DNA of 37,638 nucleotides from Prevotella sp. UBA4330 (GCA_002394385.1 DGTS01000032.1:1-37638); one strand, 5' to 3'; counted from the first letter of the stretch, positions 1-11,169 are shown. The notes: generated by a model from the letters alone, not told the origin. Numbers and translations are program-made.

Positions 1-67
1 GATTGTTGATGTGGTGAAGTAGAGTCCTTTTGTAAAACTTAATGTTGCCATAGGTTTGGTTTATTGT

Positions 68-111
68 GCATTACAAATGCTAATACTCAATGCGGTCGGA
101 TTACAAATCCG
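68..111. repeat. Pair of short ACA-centred palindromes
   Basis: Two small inverted repeats share the layout stem-ACA-stem: GCATTacaAATGC at 68-80 and CGGATTacaAATCCG at 97-111. They lie downstream of the small lipoprotein gene. From general knowledge, such interspersed palindromes are common between genes in Bacteroidetes genomes; I infer a REP-like dispersed repeat rather than a terminator, since no T-tract follows. Confidence 0.5.
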
Positions 112-161
112 CCCGAGCAGGATGTTGTTTGCAATGCGATGTATTTTAGTTATCATCATAA

Positions 162-533
162 TCAATATGGACAAATGATATTGCCTACAGAATCTGTAAA
201 TAGCGTAATATTTTGTCCTGTTGCATCCATACTACTTTGGTTCGTTATATGATATTTCTTATTAGGAAGTATCCTAATAGTATCAGATTGTCCAATACTA
301 TCAATATCGAAATAGTCATATATTTTATATACATTTACCTTTTTCGTTTCTACATCATCTTTCTTATACAAAGAAAGAACATTCGTACTGTCTTCAAAAT
401 AGAGATGAGATAAATTATGCCCTTCTTCGCTATAAATACAGTGTGTGTCACAATCATATTTTATCATATTATTATAACATGAAGAACAAAGTAAGAGGCA
501 AGTTAAATGTGCCACTTGGAGTATAATTTTCAT
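162..533 (-). CDS. Small lipoprotein, possible orphan immunity protein
   Basis: This encodes about 123 residues starting at the ATG at 533; an upstream in-frame ATG at 566 would put extra charged residues before the signal peptide. The N-terminus is a lipoprotein signal with a hydrophobic stretch ending in the lipobox-like LCSSC, then a polar Asp/Ser/Tyr-rich domain that I do not recognise. The ATG overlaps the stop of a 28-codon reading frame (530-616) that looks like a toxin C-terminal tail, so the two are probably translationally coupled. That arrangement recurs several times at 22-24 kb, where small proteins follow toxin tails. I infer a possible immunity lipoprotein; no family assignment is possible. 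It is AT-rich compared with the neighbouring enolase gene, suggesting acquired DNA. Confidence 0.6.
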   Translation of the reverse strand: MKIILQVAHLTCLLLCSSCYNNMIKYDCDTHCIYSEEGHNLSHLYFEDSTNVLSLYKKDDVETKKVNVYKIYDYFDIDSIGQSDTIRILPNKKYHITNQSSMDATGQNITLFTDSVGNIICPY

Positions 534-616
534 TTTCCTTTCGAAAATTCTATATAATCTTTCCATATGTCATCTATAGCATTTCCAAATGCGGTGAACG
601 GGTGTCTTGTTTTCAT
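530..616 (-). pseudogene. Toxin C-terminal tail remnant (28 codons)
   Basis: A 28-codon frame opens with MKTRHPFTAFGNAID and ends in the TGA that overlaps the ATG of the following lipoprotein gene. The HPFTAFGNA wording resembles the junction or tail segments of Rhs-like polymorphic toxins in Bacteroidetes (recalled from family knowledge, not searched). Being so short, it is either a leftover of a displaced toxin end or a small leader ORF. The immediate coupling to a small lipoprotein supports the toxin-immunity reading. Confidence 0.4.
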
Positions 617-628
617 AGGCTATATTGT

Positions 629-671
629 TTTGCAGCATTTAATGCATGACGATGCTGCATTATGCTGCAAA
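629..671. repeat. Inverted repeat in the leader of the 28-codon ORF
   Basis: TTTGCAGCAT at 629-638 is the exact reverse complement of ATGCTGCAAA at 662-671, with further internal palindromic sequence (GCAT/ATGC) between. It sits just downstream of the minus-strand -7 box, so any transcript would begin with a hairpin. Function unknown. Confidence 0.5.
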
Positions 672-675
672 GATA
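668..675 (-). promoter_or_regulatory. Bacteroidetes -7 box (TATCTTTG)
   Basis: TATCTTTG on the minus strand matches TAnnTTTG. No good TTTG box is seen about 20 bp upstream. The flanking 40 bp closely resembles the sequence around the -7 box at 24753-24760, upstream of the first cassette of the toxin-tail array. Confidence 0.45.
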
Positions 676-735
676 TAAAATAATTCCATAACGTAGCAAT
701 CCATCAGACATTTTTTGGAAACTATTTATCACTGC

Positions 736-773
736 AAAAAAATAAGGTCACGCCTCAGGGGCATGACCTTATT
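736..773 (-). terminator. Rho-independent terminator of eno
   Basis: AATAAGGTCA (741-750) pairs with TGACCTTATT (764-773), and the stem continues as GCC/GGC around a five-base loop. On the minus strand it is followed by a run of T (736-742). It lies 26 bp beyond the enolase stop. Confidence 0.9.
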
Positions 774-798
774 ATATATGTGTGAAGTATTTACTGTA

Positions 799-2109
799 TT
801 ACTTCAGTTTAGCGTATGCGTAACGGCTGGTGTCGCCCAGTTCTTCCTCGATGCGGATGAGTTGGTTGTACTTAGCCATACGGTCGGTGCGGCTCATAGA
901 ACCAGTCTTTATCTGACCAGAGTTTGTAGCAACAGCGATGTCGGCGATTGTTGCGTCCTCTGTCTCGCCTGAGCGGTGGCTGGTAACGGTGGTGTAGCCG
1001 TGACGGTGAGCCATCTCGATAGCCTCGAGAGTCTCGGTGAGCGAACCAATCTGGTTAACCTTGATGAGGATAGAGTTGGCAGCACCCATCTGGATACCCT
1101 TCTGCAGGAACTTGGTGTTTGTAACGAAGAGGTCGTCACCCACGAGTTGGCAGCGGTCGCCGATGGCAGCGGTCAGTTTCACCCAGTTGTCCCAGTCGTT
1201 CTCGTCGAGACCGTCCTCGATAGAGTCGATTGGGAAGTCGGTGATAAGTTTCTCAAGGAACTTAATCTGCTCCTCGGCAGAGAGTTTCTTGCCGTTAGGA
1301 TCCTTCTTCTTGCCGTTCTTCAACTGGCTGTAGTCATACCACCAGTTGCCGTTCTCGTCCTGAGTAGCGAACTCAGAAGCGGCGCAGTCCATAGCAATCT
1401 TAATGTCCTTGCCCGGCTCGTAACCAGCAGCCTTGATGGCGTCGCAGATAATCTGCAGAGCGTCCTCAATGCCGTCGAGTGCAGGAGCGAAACCACCCTC
1501 ATCGCCTACAGCGGTAGAGAGGCCGCGAGCCTTGAGCAGTTTAGCGAGGTTGTGGAACACCTCGGCACCCATGCGGATGCTCTCCTTGATAGAAGGAGCG
1601 CTTACCGGACGAATCATGAACTCCTGGAATGCGATAGGAGCGTCAGAGTGAGCACCGCCGTTGATGATGTTCATCATAGGAACAGGCATTGTATAAGAGT
1701 TGCAACCGCCGATGTAGCGATAGAGAGGCAGACCGAGAGCGTTGGCAGCAGCCTTGGCAGCAGCCAAAGACACGCCGAGGATGGCGTTGGCGCCGAGTTT
1801 GCTCTTGGTTGGTGTGCCGTCGAGAGCAAGCATCTTGTAGTCGAGTGCGCGCTGGTCGAGAACACAGTCGCCCTGAAGTGCAGGAGCGATGATGTTGTTA
1901 ACGTTCTCAACAGCCTTCAGTGTACCCTTGCCCAGATAGCGGTTCTTGTCTCCGTCACGGAGTTCGAGAGCCTCGTTCTCGCCTGTTGATGCTCCTGATG
2001 GAACAGCAGCGCGTCCGAGAACACCATTTTCCAACACTACGTCAACCTCAACGGTTGGGTTACCTCTTGAGTCGAGGATTTCTCTTGCATGAATTTTCTG
2101 AATCTTCAT
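799..2109 (-). CDS. eno: Enolase (phosphopyruvate hydratase)
   Basis: Enolase interconverts 2-phosphoglycerate and phosphoenolpyruvate in glycolysis and gluconeogenesis, in the cytoplasm and with Mg2+. The protein has 436 residues, the normal bacterial length. Family landmarks are seen in order: IHAREILDSRGNPTVEVD at the start, GAHSDAPIAFQEFMIRP in the middle, SIEDGLDENDW (metal-binding region), the LIKVNQIGSLTET strand and SHRSGETEDATIAD near the active-site lysine region. The start gives the canonical MKIQKIHAREI N-terminus. It appears monocistronic: a -7 box lies at 2163-2170 and a strong hairpin follows the stop. G+C content and codon use look like a highly expressed housekeeping gene. 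A long open frame on the opposite strand is only a codon-bias shadow. Confidence 0.98.
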   Translation of the reverse strand: MKIQKIHAREILDSRGNPTVEVDVVLENGVLGRAAVPSGASTGENEALELRDGDKNRYLGKGTLKAVENVNNIIAPALQGDCVLDQRALDYKMLALDGTPTKSKLGANAILGVSLAAAKAAANALGLPLYRYIGGCNSYTMPVPMMNIINGGAHSDAPIAFQEFMIRPVSAPSIKESIRMGAEVFHNLAKLLKARGLSTAVGDEGGFAPALDGIEDALQIICDAIKAAGYEPGKDIKIAMDCAASEFATQDENGNWWYDYSQLKNGKKKDPNGKKLSAEEQIKFLEKLITDFPIDSIEDGLDENDWDNWVKLTAAIGDRCQLVGDDLFVTNTKFLQKGIQMGAANSILIKVNQIGSLTETLEAIEMAHRHGYTTVTSHRSGETEDATIADIAVATNSGQIKTGSMSRTDRMAKYNQLIRIEEELGDTSRYAYAKLK

Positions 2110-2162
2110 AATTTTACCTATAGTTAAAATTGATAATGTTTCTCTTTTTGATTTTCAACATG

Positions 2163-2170
2163 CAAAGATA
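2163..2170 (-). promoter_or_regulatory. -7 box of eno (TATCTTTG)
   Basis: TATCTTTG on the minus strand matches the Bacteroidetes TAnnTTTG element, about 54 bp upstream of the eno start. No clear TTTG -33 box is present at the expected spacing. Confidence 0.6.
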
Positions 2171-2279
2171 AAAAGAAAAAGGCAATAAAATGTGTATTGT
2201 CTTTTTCTCTTAATCTTTTTTAATACTATATGGGAACAATTGAAACGTTCAGTTTGCAAAACCCATCACCTAACGCCAA

Positions 2280-3707
2280 TCACATAGCACTAAATTTCCA
2301 CCAGTCGAGGTTGAAGAGTTTGGCGCCTTTGTTGCCCGTGAAGACAAGGTAAAGATTGTGCTTGCCTGTAACATCGGCCGTTACTTCGGTCTGCTGCTCG
2401 CGCCACTGCTCCCAACCTCCTGTGCGAGGAATGTCAAGAAGGGCTATCTGCTGACCTGCCACACTGTCAAGACGTACCTCTATCCTGCCGCCTTGAAGGG
2501 CTGAAGCAGCCGAGGCGGTGAATGACTTTGGCGAGCGGTTGCCGAAATCCACCTCGCGAAGCATCACGTAGTCGCCGTTGTTAATGTCGCTGACATACAC
2601 TCCCGTAGCGTCGCAACTCTCACTTTTCACACCCTGCGACCATGCCATTGTCTCTGCCTCAACACGTTGATAGGGATTGAGGGTTCCGACTGGGCTGACA
2701 CCTGCATCGGTGTGATGGATTATGGGGAACATTCCGTCGGGCTGATAGGTAAACTCCTCAACCGCAGCACTACGCCCGAAGCCTCCTCCACCAGGCAGTT
2801 TACCTGTGTGATAGAAGAAGTAACTATGTCCCTTGAAGTCTGCCACACCGCAGTGATTGGTGAACGACTTAGTGTCTTCCTGCGGCATTATATTGCCACG
2901 ATAGGTCCAGGGACCTTCGGGAGAAGGAGCGGTGGAATAGGCTATATGCTCGGGGATGCCACCTGCGGCATAGAGAAGATAGTAGATTCCAACAAGTTTC
3001 TTAGCCTTGCGGCCTTTCTTGTCAGTGGGATATACATTACGTTTCATTATCCACGGCCCCTCGACATAGCAGTCTTTGTACTTCGTTTCCTTGTCGCGTT
3101 CTGCCATGTTAGGAGCACCAAAGCCCTCAATGGTCTGGTTTACTATCTTCACCTCGCCGTCGAAAGAAATCATGTCACGGTTCAACTTGGCGTAGCGTAT
3201 GACGGGATTGCCCCAGAACAGCCATGCCTGACCATCGTCGTCAATGAACACAGTGGGGTCGATATGGTCCCACTTGCCGTCTTCATAGAGCGGCTTGCCT
3301 ATGGCATCGCGGAAAGGACCCGTTGGAGAGTCGGCAACAGCCACGCCTATCGCCATGCCATTAGAAATCTTTGAATGGGCACAGATGTACCAGTAGTACT
3401 TGCCGTCGCGCTCTATTGTCTGTGATGCCCACGCACGGTCGTCAGCCCACTCGAAAGAACTGAGGTCAAGGGGCGAGCCGTGATCGGTCCAGTTGACCAT
3501 GTCAGTGGTGGAATAGACCCTCCACTCGTACATCCAGAAGAAGTCGGCATTGTCCTCGTCGTGCCCTACATACATATACATCCTGTCGCCACTGACCATC
3601 GGTGCGGGGTCGCTCGTGAACCATGTCTGCACCACAGGGTTTTGCGCCACTGCCGCCGTCATCGCCATTGTCAGCGACACTGCGACTGTCATCATTCTCT
3701 TAATCAT
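2280..3707 (-). CDS. Secreted GH43 glycosidase with C-terminal CBM6
   Basis: This is a predicted secreted or periplasmic hydrolase of arabinose- or xylose-containing plant polysaccharide, 475 residues long. It has a signal peptide at 1-22 ending in AVAQ. The five-bladed propeller GH43 domain spans about 23-340, with the expected acidic triad visible: Asp33 in SDPAPMV, Asp150 in DHIDPTVF and Glu216 in CYVEGPW. A carbohydrate-binding module of the CBM6 type follows from about 350 (RVEAETMAW) to the end, closing with LFNLDWWKF. The substrate cannot be fixed from sequence; arabinofuranosidase or arabinoxylan arabinofuranohydrolase is the most usual activity for this architecture. No SusC/SusD pair is adjacent, so it stands alone. 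A -7 box lies at 3736-3743. Confidence 0.9.
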   Translation of the reverse strand: MIKRMMTVAVSLTMAMTAAVAQNPVVQTWFTSDPAPMVSGDRMYMYVGHDEDNADFFWMYEWRVYSTTDMVNWTDHGSPLDLSSFEWADDRAWASQTIERDGKYYWYICAHSKISNGMAIGVAVADSPTGPFRDAIGKPLYEDGKWDHIDPTVFIDDDGQAWLFWGNPVIRYAKLNRDMISFDGEVKIVNQTIEGFGAPNMAERDKETKYKDCYVEGPWIMKRNVYPTDKKGRKAKKLVGIYYLLYAAGGIPEHIAYSTAPSPEGPWTYRGNIMPQEDTKSFTNHCGVADFKGHSYFFYHTGKLPGGGGFGRSAAVEEFTYQPDGMFPIIHHTDAGVSPVGTLNPYQRVEAETMAWSQGVKSESCDATGVYVSDINNGDYVMLREVDFGNRSPKSFTASAASALQGGRIEVRLDSVAGQQIALLDIPRTGGWEQWREQQTEVTADVTGKHNLYLVFTGNKGAKLFNLDWWKFSAM

Positions 3708-3735
3708 ACTCGTTTGCCTTTATTGTTTTTGCCCG

Positions 3736-3743
3736 CAAAATTA
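3736..3743 (-). promoter_or_regulatory. -7 box of the GH43 gene (TAATTTTG)
   Basis: TAATTTTG on the minus strand, about 29 bp upstream of the GH43 start codon, fits TAnnTTTG. No matching -33 box was found. Confidence 0.6.
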
Positions 3744-3854
3744 CAAAGTAAACACGAAACGCCCATTATTTCATGTCGCACGCACTTTAGAGTATGTTTC
3801 ATAAGAGGTTTTTTACACCGTGACTTAGTCTTTCGTCAAGGGTATATAAATTCA

Positions 3855-3876
3855 ACATGTCATAATGATGGCATGT
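3855..3876 (-). terminator. Possible terminator after ccsBA
   Basis: ACATGTCAT (3855-3863) pairs with ATGGCATGT (3868-3876), one G-T pair, four-base loop. On the minus strand an AT-rich stretch follows. It lies about 27 bp after the stop of the cytochrome biogenesis gene. The T-run is weak, so this is a moderate call. Confidence 0.45.
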
Positions 3877-3902
3877 CTGTGTTGCGAATGTTATTCATCA
3901 TT

Positions 3903-6395
<2,493 letters not shown>

Positions 6396-6438
6396 TGTTA
6401 ATATAACGGAAGAACGGCTCTAATATTTTACAGAAGGT

Positions 6439-8208
6439 CTAAATTGCCTCAATGAACCTTACCACGGCATCGCGGTCGCTCTTCGGGAGGTTATAGAACT
6501 TCTCTGCCGAGGTGTAAGCGTCGCTCTTCTTCGAGTAAGCATGCCACATGATTGCCTCGATGACAGTGCGGGCACGGCAGTCGTGCAGACGGTCGTCGGC
6601 ACCAGTGAGACGCAGGCTCAGGCCACGGCCCCACAGCGGTGTGGTGCGGCACCATCCGGTGCGGATGTCGTTAACCATGAACAGGCGGTGCTGCACCATG
6701 TCGGTGTATGGCCAAATCACCTGCTTGGGATATTTAGGCAGCAACTGGGTGTAGTCGCCTCCATTTGCCAGGTTGTTGGCATCGGCATAAGCCTTGATGC
6801 TGGCATCCACCCACATGTTGTCGTTACCCGTTGTCCACGACGGACGGTGACAGGTGGCGCAGCCCATCTCGGTGAAGAGTTTCTTGCCGCGCTTCACATC
6901 TTCGTTGTCGAGGTCGCGCGCTGCGGGAACAGCCAGACCGCGGTGCCACACCATGAACTGGTAGTACTGCTTGTCGGACATCTCGTCCTCGCCATTGTAA
7001 GGCGCTCCGTTGAACAGATACTTCTCGAAGGTGCTCTTATATGCTATCGACGGAGTGTTCAGCACTTCATATATGCGGTCGGCAATACCATTGTCGGTGC
7101 CGTCGGCATAGTAAGGATGCAATATGCTGCTCTCCTCGGCACCATGCTGCTTGATGTAACTTATCACCTCGCTGTCCTCGCTCTGAGCCTTTGCCCATGC
7201 CGTGGTGGTGTAGAGCCAGTGACGGTCGCTGCGAGTGACGTTGGTGATGTTCCAGATGGCATTGGCACCGGCACCGTCTTGCAGCGAGCCACGTGTCATG
7301 GCGTATGTGAACTTCTTCAGCGGACCGTGAGAACCGTGGAACGAGCCAGTGTCGTTGTATGGTGCGCTGTAGTATGCCGATGACTTGAAGGCGTTGGCCT
7401 CCTTGTCCCACATGGCGGGGTTCAGTTCAACATATTTCGACTCCTCGCGCCACTGCGCCTCGATGTCCTCGTCGGCAATGGCATCGAGCAATCCCGTGCC
7501 ATAGATGCCGATGGTGCTTTCCAGGCGCACGTCATACTCTGTTGGCTTCGGGTTGGTGTTGAATGCCGACTGTGGTATGGTCACTTCGGGATAGATCAGC
7601 GAGTAAGCCTCGCCGTCGGGGAACTTCATTGCCAGTCCGCTCTCCATGCTCGTCACCTCTTTCCACTTGATGTCAATCTGATTCTCGTCGATGGGAGCCT
7701 TGAACGGGCTCATGGCTGCTGTCTGCGGCATGCCCGTCACCTCAGTGATGTAACCGTTGGTGCTGGGGTGATAGATAACGAGCAGATAGCCGTTGCCTAT
7801 GGTGTTTGCCCTGTAGTTGGTCTGGCGCTTGCCATGACCGTAGGAAGGATGGCAGGCAATGCAACTGTTGCGCACCCATGCCGGGCCGAGTCCCTTGCGG
7901 GGCTGCTGCTCGAAGGTATATAGATGCTCGAAGAAGTCCTCGCCAACACTGAAGTCATTCTCGCCATTGCCGCCAGGAATGAGTCCCACGGCAGGTGTGC
8001 TGGCCGAATAACTCGCCTTGTCGGTGGTTCCCAGTTGACCTCCAGGATACCACTCGGCAGCAGAGAACACATCGTTGGCCTTGCCGAACTGGTCTTCTCC
8101 CTCAACGAGGTTTCCCAGTCCGCTGTTGTCGTCGTCGGTACAGGCAGTGAAAAGCGGCGTTGCCATGAGCGCCATCATTGCCATTGCAGAGAGTTTTCTT
8201 AGTTTCAT
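6439..8208 (-). CDS. Di-heme c-type cytochrome lipoprotein (DUF1111, peroxidase-like)
   Basis: This is a putative di-heme oxidoreductase of the DUF1111 family, distantly like MauG/cytochrome c peroxidase, lipid-anchored outside the cytoplasmic membrane. I start it at the ATG at 8208 (589 residues), because this places a clean lipoprotein signal, LMATPLFTAC, at the N-terminus; an in-frame ATG at 8259 would add a basic extension. Two heme-attachment motifs are visible, CIACH at 116-120 and CATCH at 450-454, each in one half of the protein as expected for the family. It follows the imelysin gene after 168 bp that contain hairpins, and precedes the cytochrome c synthase. In other bacteria DUF1111 and imelysin genes occur side by side in iron-regulated clusters (for example Pseudomonas PA4370-4373), supporting a role in iron or heme acquisition; the reaction is unknown. 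Confidence 0.88.
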   Translation of the reverse strand: MKLRKLSAMAMMALMATPLFTACTDDDNSGLGNLVEGEDQFGKANDVFSAAEWYPGGQLGTTDKASYSASTPAVGLIPGGNGENDFSVGEDFFEHLYTFEQQPRKGLGPAWVRNSCIACHPSYGHGKRQTNYRANTIGNGYLLVIYHPSTNGYITEVTGMPQTAAMSPFKAPIDENQIDIKWKEVTSMESGLAMKFPDGEAYSLIYPEVTIPQSAFNTNPKPTEYDVRLESTIGIYGTGLLDAIADEDIEAQWREESKYVELNPAMWDKEANAFKSSAYYSAPYNDTGSFHGSHGPLKKFTYAMTRGSLQDGAGANAIWNITNVTRSDRHWLYTTTAWAKAQSEDSEVISYIKQHGAEESSILHPYYADGTDNGIADRIYEVLNTPSIAYKSTFEKYLFNGAPYNGEDEMSDKQYYQFMVWHRGLAVPAARDLDNEDVKRGKKLFTEMGCATCHRPSWTTGNDNMWVDASIKAYADANNLANGGDYTQLLPKYPKQVIWPYTDMVQHRLFMVNDIRTGWCRTTPLWGRGLSLRLTGADDRLHDCRARTVIEAIMWHAYSKKSDAYTSAEKFYNLPKSDRDAVVRFIEAI

Positions 8209-8260
8209 AATATTGATGTATTTATTAGTTACTTTGTCGCTTTTTCTTTTAACCGCCAAA

Positions 8261-8325
8261 GCGTCTCGTCATTACGACGAGGCGCTCTTAGCAGAGTTAT
8301 GTTTTCAGTATAACGTTATACCGAT
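8261..8325. repeat. Intercistronic hairpins between imelysin and di-heme genes
   Basis: GCGTCTCGTC (8261-8270) pairs with GACGAGGCGC (8276-8285) around a five-base loop with one G-T pair. A second palindrome, TATAACGTTATA, follows near 8310-8321. No T-run follows on the minus strand, so this looks more like an mRNA stability or processing element than a terminator. Confidence 0.6.
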
Positions 8326-8376
8326 TTCTCGTTACAACGTTATCACGTCGTGCCGTTATGGCGAATAGCGGGGCTA

Positions 8377-9669
8377 TTACTCTTCAGTGATGACATCCCA
8401 GTTCTCTGGGTCGTCGAAACTCTTGCCCCAGACGATGCTGCAATACTTCACAAATGGCGACGGCATGTTGCTGATGTTTGTAATGGCAGTATTGTATGCG
8501 CCCTCGACAGCCTGGTTCACGTCATTCTTGTAAACACTTGCAAAGAACATGTGGAAACTGTTGCTGTTTGCAGAGTTGTCGGTTGAGCCGAGCCAGATGT
8601 TGCGGATAGAGCGGATATTGTCTGCGAAGTCGGTGATAGAGTTGTAACTGTATGGCGACTCCACATAAGCGATGTCTGCATTGGCGAAGGGATTGGCAAT
8701 CTTTGCTGTGCCCACCTCGTTGCAAATGCCGAAGCAACTGCCCTCGTCATCAGAGAGCAACTGAGAAATGGCATCCTTCAGCGATGAGAATGTGCTCTTG
8801 CCTCCTGAAACGCCAGCCTTCTTCATGTTCTCGCCGAACGAAAGACCATTGACAGTCTGGTATTTAAGGTTAGCGCTCTTAACCTCTGCCATACGGCCTG
8901 CGTTTGCTGGAGTCTCACCCTCCCATGACACCTGGAGTTGGAAGCAACGCTGTTTCAGCAGTTTGCAGATGGTCTGCGCATAAGCCAGTTCCTGCGCTCC
9001 GGTAATAGAAGTGAATCCCACATAAGAATCATTAGTCTGGAACTCTGAAACCTTGCGGGGCGCACCATTGCGGAAGAGGATGAATTCCAGTGCGTGGAAA
9101 CCAAGTATCGTGGCATCTTCAAGCATCTCGTCGTTCATGCCGTTGTTGAAGTAGTTGAGCAGAAGCGAGCGGTTGAGTGGCCATGAGTCGATGGTTGGGT
9201 CGATGTCGAAATCGGCAGCAGCACCTCCGAGGAAAGCCTCGGAACGCTCCCAGTTCTCACGCGCGCCCTTGAAATCCTCGCAAGCCTTATTAATCTGACT
9301 CTGTGTGATGTTGCTGACGGTCAGACCGTTGAGAGTGTTCTCCAGGTCTTCAACGTCGTCGGCGAGTTTGGTGTATGTGGGAACAATCACATTGTCAACC
9401 ACATTAGCCAAAACCTTATAGAGGAATTCTTCCTGTTCGGCAGACAGACTCGACTTGCCGATAACCTCGTTAGCCTTTACCAACTGGTTAGCCAGATTGT
9501 CGCAAGCATCAATGGCTTGATTGCCATACGTCTTGTCTTTGTAAATTGCCTCTTCGGCGTTTCCGCTGTTGTTGTCATCGTCATCGCTGCTGCATGCAGT
9601 GAAACCCATGCTCATTGCGCAGACGGCAGCAAAAAGCATTACATTCTTAAAAAGATTCTTCATTTTCAT
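8377..9669 (-). CDS. Imelysin-family lipoprotein (M75 / EfeO-like)
   Basis: The protein has 430 residues with a lipoprotein signal (FTACSS, lipid Cys26) followed by an acidic DDDDNN linker. The imelysin domain contains the hallmark GxHxxE motif as G190-F-H192-A-L-E195. Imelysin proteins (ICMP, EfeO M75 domain) are periplasmic or surface proteins of iron uptake; a peptidase activity was proposed for the founding members, but the fold is a helical bundle and the metal-binding GxHxxE motif is the conserved feature. A second start at 9663 (two residues shorter) is equally plausible. It lies 31 bp downstream of the barrel protein gene and upstream of the di-heme protein, so co-transcription is likely. 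I infer that it presents iron or heme near the outer membrane. Confidence 0.9.
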   Translation of the reverse strand: MKMKNLFKNVMLFAAVCAMSMGFTACSSDDDDNNSGNAEEAIYKDKTYGNQAIDACDNLANQLVKANEVIGKSSLSAEQEEFLYKVLANVVDNVIVPTYTKLADDVEDLENTLNGLTVSNITQSQINKACEDFKGARENWERSEAFLGGAAADFDIDPTIDSWPLNRSLLLNYFNNGMNDEMLEDATILGFHALEFILFRNGAPRKVSEFQTNDSYVGFTSITGAQELAYAQTICKLLKQRCFQLQVSWEGETPANAGRMAEVKSANLKYQTVNGLSFGENMKKAGVSGGKSTFSSLKDAISQLLSDDEGSCFGICNEVGTAKIANPFANADIAYVESPYSYNSITDFADNIRSIRNIWLGSTDNSANSNSFHMFFASVYKNDVNQAVEGAYNTAITNISNMPSPFVKYCSIVWGKSFDDPENWDVITEE

Positions 9670-9700
9670 TCTATATAATTAATTGTTGACATTTACTATA

Positions 9701-11107
9701 TTACATACTCTTCTTCACCTCGTTGAGTTGGCGCTGCAGGTCGTTGATGCGCTCGTTCAGGCGCTCAACGTCAGTGTCATTGTATGAAGCGCGCTTCTGT
9801 CCGAGGTCGAACCATCCCTCGTAAGCCACGCCGATGCTCACCGAAGGCTCGTCATTGTACAGTTTCTTCAAGAACCTGTGGCTATACTCTGCCTTGACCA
9901 CAATCTGCTTTATGGGCAAGTAGTTCAGACCGAATGCCATACGCTTTACGGCGGTGTAGTCGTAAGGTGTGTTGTTGGTGTTCGATGCGTACGGGTTGTA
10001 CTGCTCATAGCGGCCGAAGATGTAAAGTTTCTGCCTGTCGGCACGCAGTTTCTCTATCTGCGAGAAGATGTCGTAACCAGCCTCAACACCGATGGCGTAA
10101 GCGTTGCCCGACACAAATGCCGAGTGCTTGTAGGGCGACTTCGAGTTCATGCGGTTATACATATACTTCAGTTGTGCGGCATCGCTCAGATGACCGTAGT
10201 CTGCCTGTCCGCGCACCACCCAGTTATGGTCGTTATAGGTGAAGTCGATAGAGCCTATTGCCACCTTTCCTTTATATGTAGCGCTGGCACCCTCCTTCTC
10301 GGCAGGATAGGTGTTTCCGATGCTATGACCGTAGTAAGCGCTCAAGCCTATGCGCAGACCGGGGATGCTGTAGTTGTCGATGCGCAGCGAGCCGCCGTAT
10401 TTGTTTGCTATGTCAAACTCAAGAGGCGACTTGGGACCCTTATGTATCCACCCGGTGTTGGTGAAGTGGTCGGCATTGAGTCCTGCCAGGAACTGCGCCT
10501 CATAGCGCCAGTCGCCATAGCGTCCCCAGAAAGAGAATCCCGTTTGGTGCCATGTCGATGGCAGTATGATGTCCTCGCCCTCAGGACGATAAACGGTGAA
10601 GAAGTTCAGTGGCTCGTGATAGGCGTTGTTCAGTCCTACAGGCACCACGATATGACCCATCTTGAGGTTTGCCCATGGCGCGAACGACTTCTGAATCCAG
10701 AACTGCTCCAGTTCCACCTCGCCGCCTTTCTCGGTCTCCTGTTCCCATTCGCCGCCTTCCTCGTCTTCTTTCTCGAAGGCAATGCCGTTGCCGCCGTGCT
10801 CGAACTCTATCTCGGTGCCGAACGACCAGCCCTTGCCGAAGTCATAACCAATGTTGATTACAGCATGCGGAAGGTCGAAACGTCCGTGCGACGGGTCGTT
10901 CTTATGTTCCTCGGGCTGACTGTAACGGCTGACATGGTCGCTGTAGAAATTGCGACTGTAGCCTATCTCGCCATATCCTCCGATAGAGAGGCGGCTACCT
11001 GTTACATGTTGCATAACGGAATCGCCTGCCACCACCTGTGCGTTGGCACCAACAACGGCAACTGCCAGCATAGGCAGGGCTGCACAAATAATCTTGAAAA
11101 TTCTCAT
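9701..11107 (-). CDS. Outer-membrane beta-barrel (porin-like) protein
   Basis: The ATG at 11107 gives 468 residues with a signal peptide (MRIFKII... to GANAQ). The longer reading from 11200 runs through the GC-rich leader palindrome and is rejected. The rest is alternating aromatic/polar sequence typical of a barrel: GGYGEIGYSRNFY, GTEIEFEHGGNG, WRYEAQFLAGLNAD, VVKAEYSHRF, with a Glu-rich extracellular-type loop (EKEDEEGGEWEQE). The C-terminus, RLNERINDLQRQLNEVKKSM, is a short coiled coil rather than a terminal barrel strand, which is unusual. First gene of the imelysin / di-heme / CcsBA unit; likely the outer-membrane component, possibly a channel or receptor. It resembles porins of the OprP/OprO style only in a general way. 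Confidence 0.8.
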   Translation of the reverse strand: MRIFKIICAALPMLAVAVVGANAQVVAGDSVMQHVTGSRLSIGGYGEIGYSRNFYSDHVSRYSQPEEHKNDPSHGRFDLPHAVINIGYDFGKGWSFGTEIEFEHGGNGIAFEKEDEEGGEWEQETEKGGEVELEQFWIQKSFAPWANLKMGHIVVPVGLNNAYHEPLNFFTVYRPEGEDIILPSTWHQTGFSFWGRYGDWRYEAQFLAGLNADHFTNTGWIHKGPKSPLEFDIANKYGGSLRIDNYSIPGLRIGLSAYYGHSIGNTYPAEKEGASATYKGKVAIGSIDFTYNDHNWVVRGQADYGHLSDAAQLKYMYNRMNSKSPYKHSAFVSGNAYAIGVEAGYDIFSQIEKLRADRQKLYIFGRYEQYNPYASNTNNTPYDYTAVKRMAFGLNYLPIKQIVVKAEYSHRFLKKLYNDEPSVSIGVAYEGWFDLGQKRASYNDTDVERLNERINDLQRQLNEVKKSM

Positions 11108-11126
11108 ATTTATATAATAGTTACTT

Positions 11127-11158
11127 AAAGCCTCCCCTCGGGGAGGTTGGAGGGGGTG
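11127..11158. repeat. REP-like palindrome in the leader of the barrel gene
   Basis: CCTCCCC (11131-11137) and GGGGAGG (11140-11146) form a tight palindrome followed by TTGGAGGGGG. It sits between the promoter at 11170 and the start codon at 11107, so it is part of the transcript leader of the iron/heme unit. The same motif family occurs at 17270-17353. Confidence 0.7.
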
Positions 11159-11169
11159 TAATGTGCGTG

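Noticed and set aside
976..1989. Long plus-strand open frame (337 codons) opposite eno
   Set aside because: It mirrors the third-position bias of enolase, has no recognisable domains and lacks a promoter.
2667..3374. Plus-strand open frame opposite the GH43 gene
   Set aside because: Shadow of a strongly conserved glycosidase on the other strand.
9878..11128. Plus-strand open frame of 416 codons opposite the barrel protein
   Set aside because: Reads through the REP palindrome and the signal-peptide region of the real gene; no domain wording, so a codon-bias shadow.
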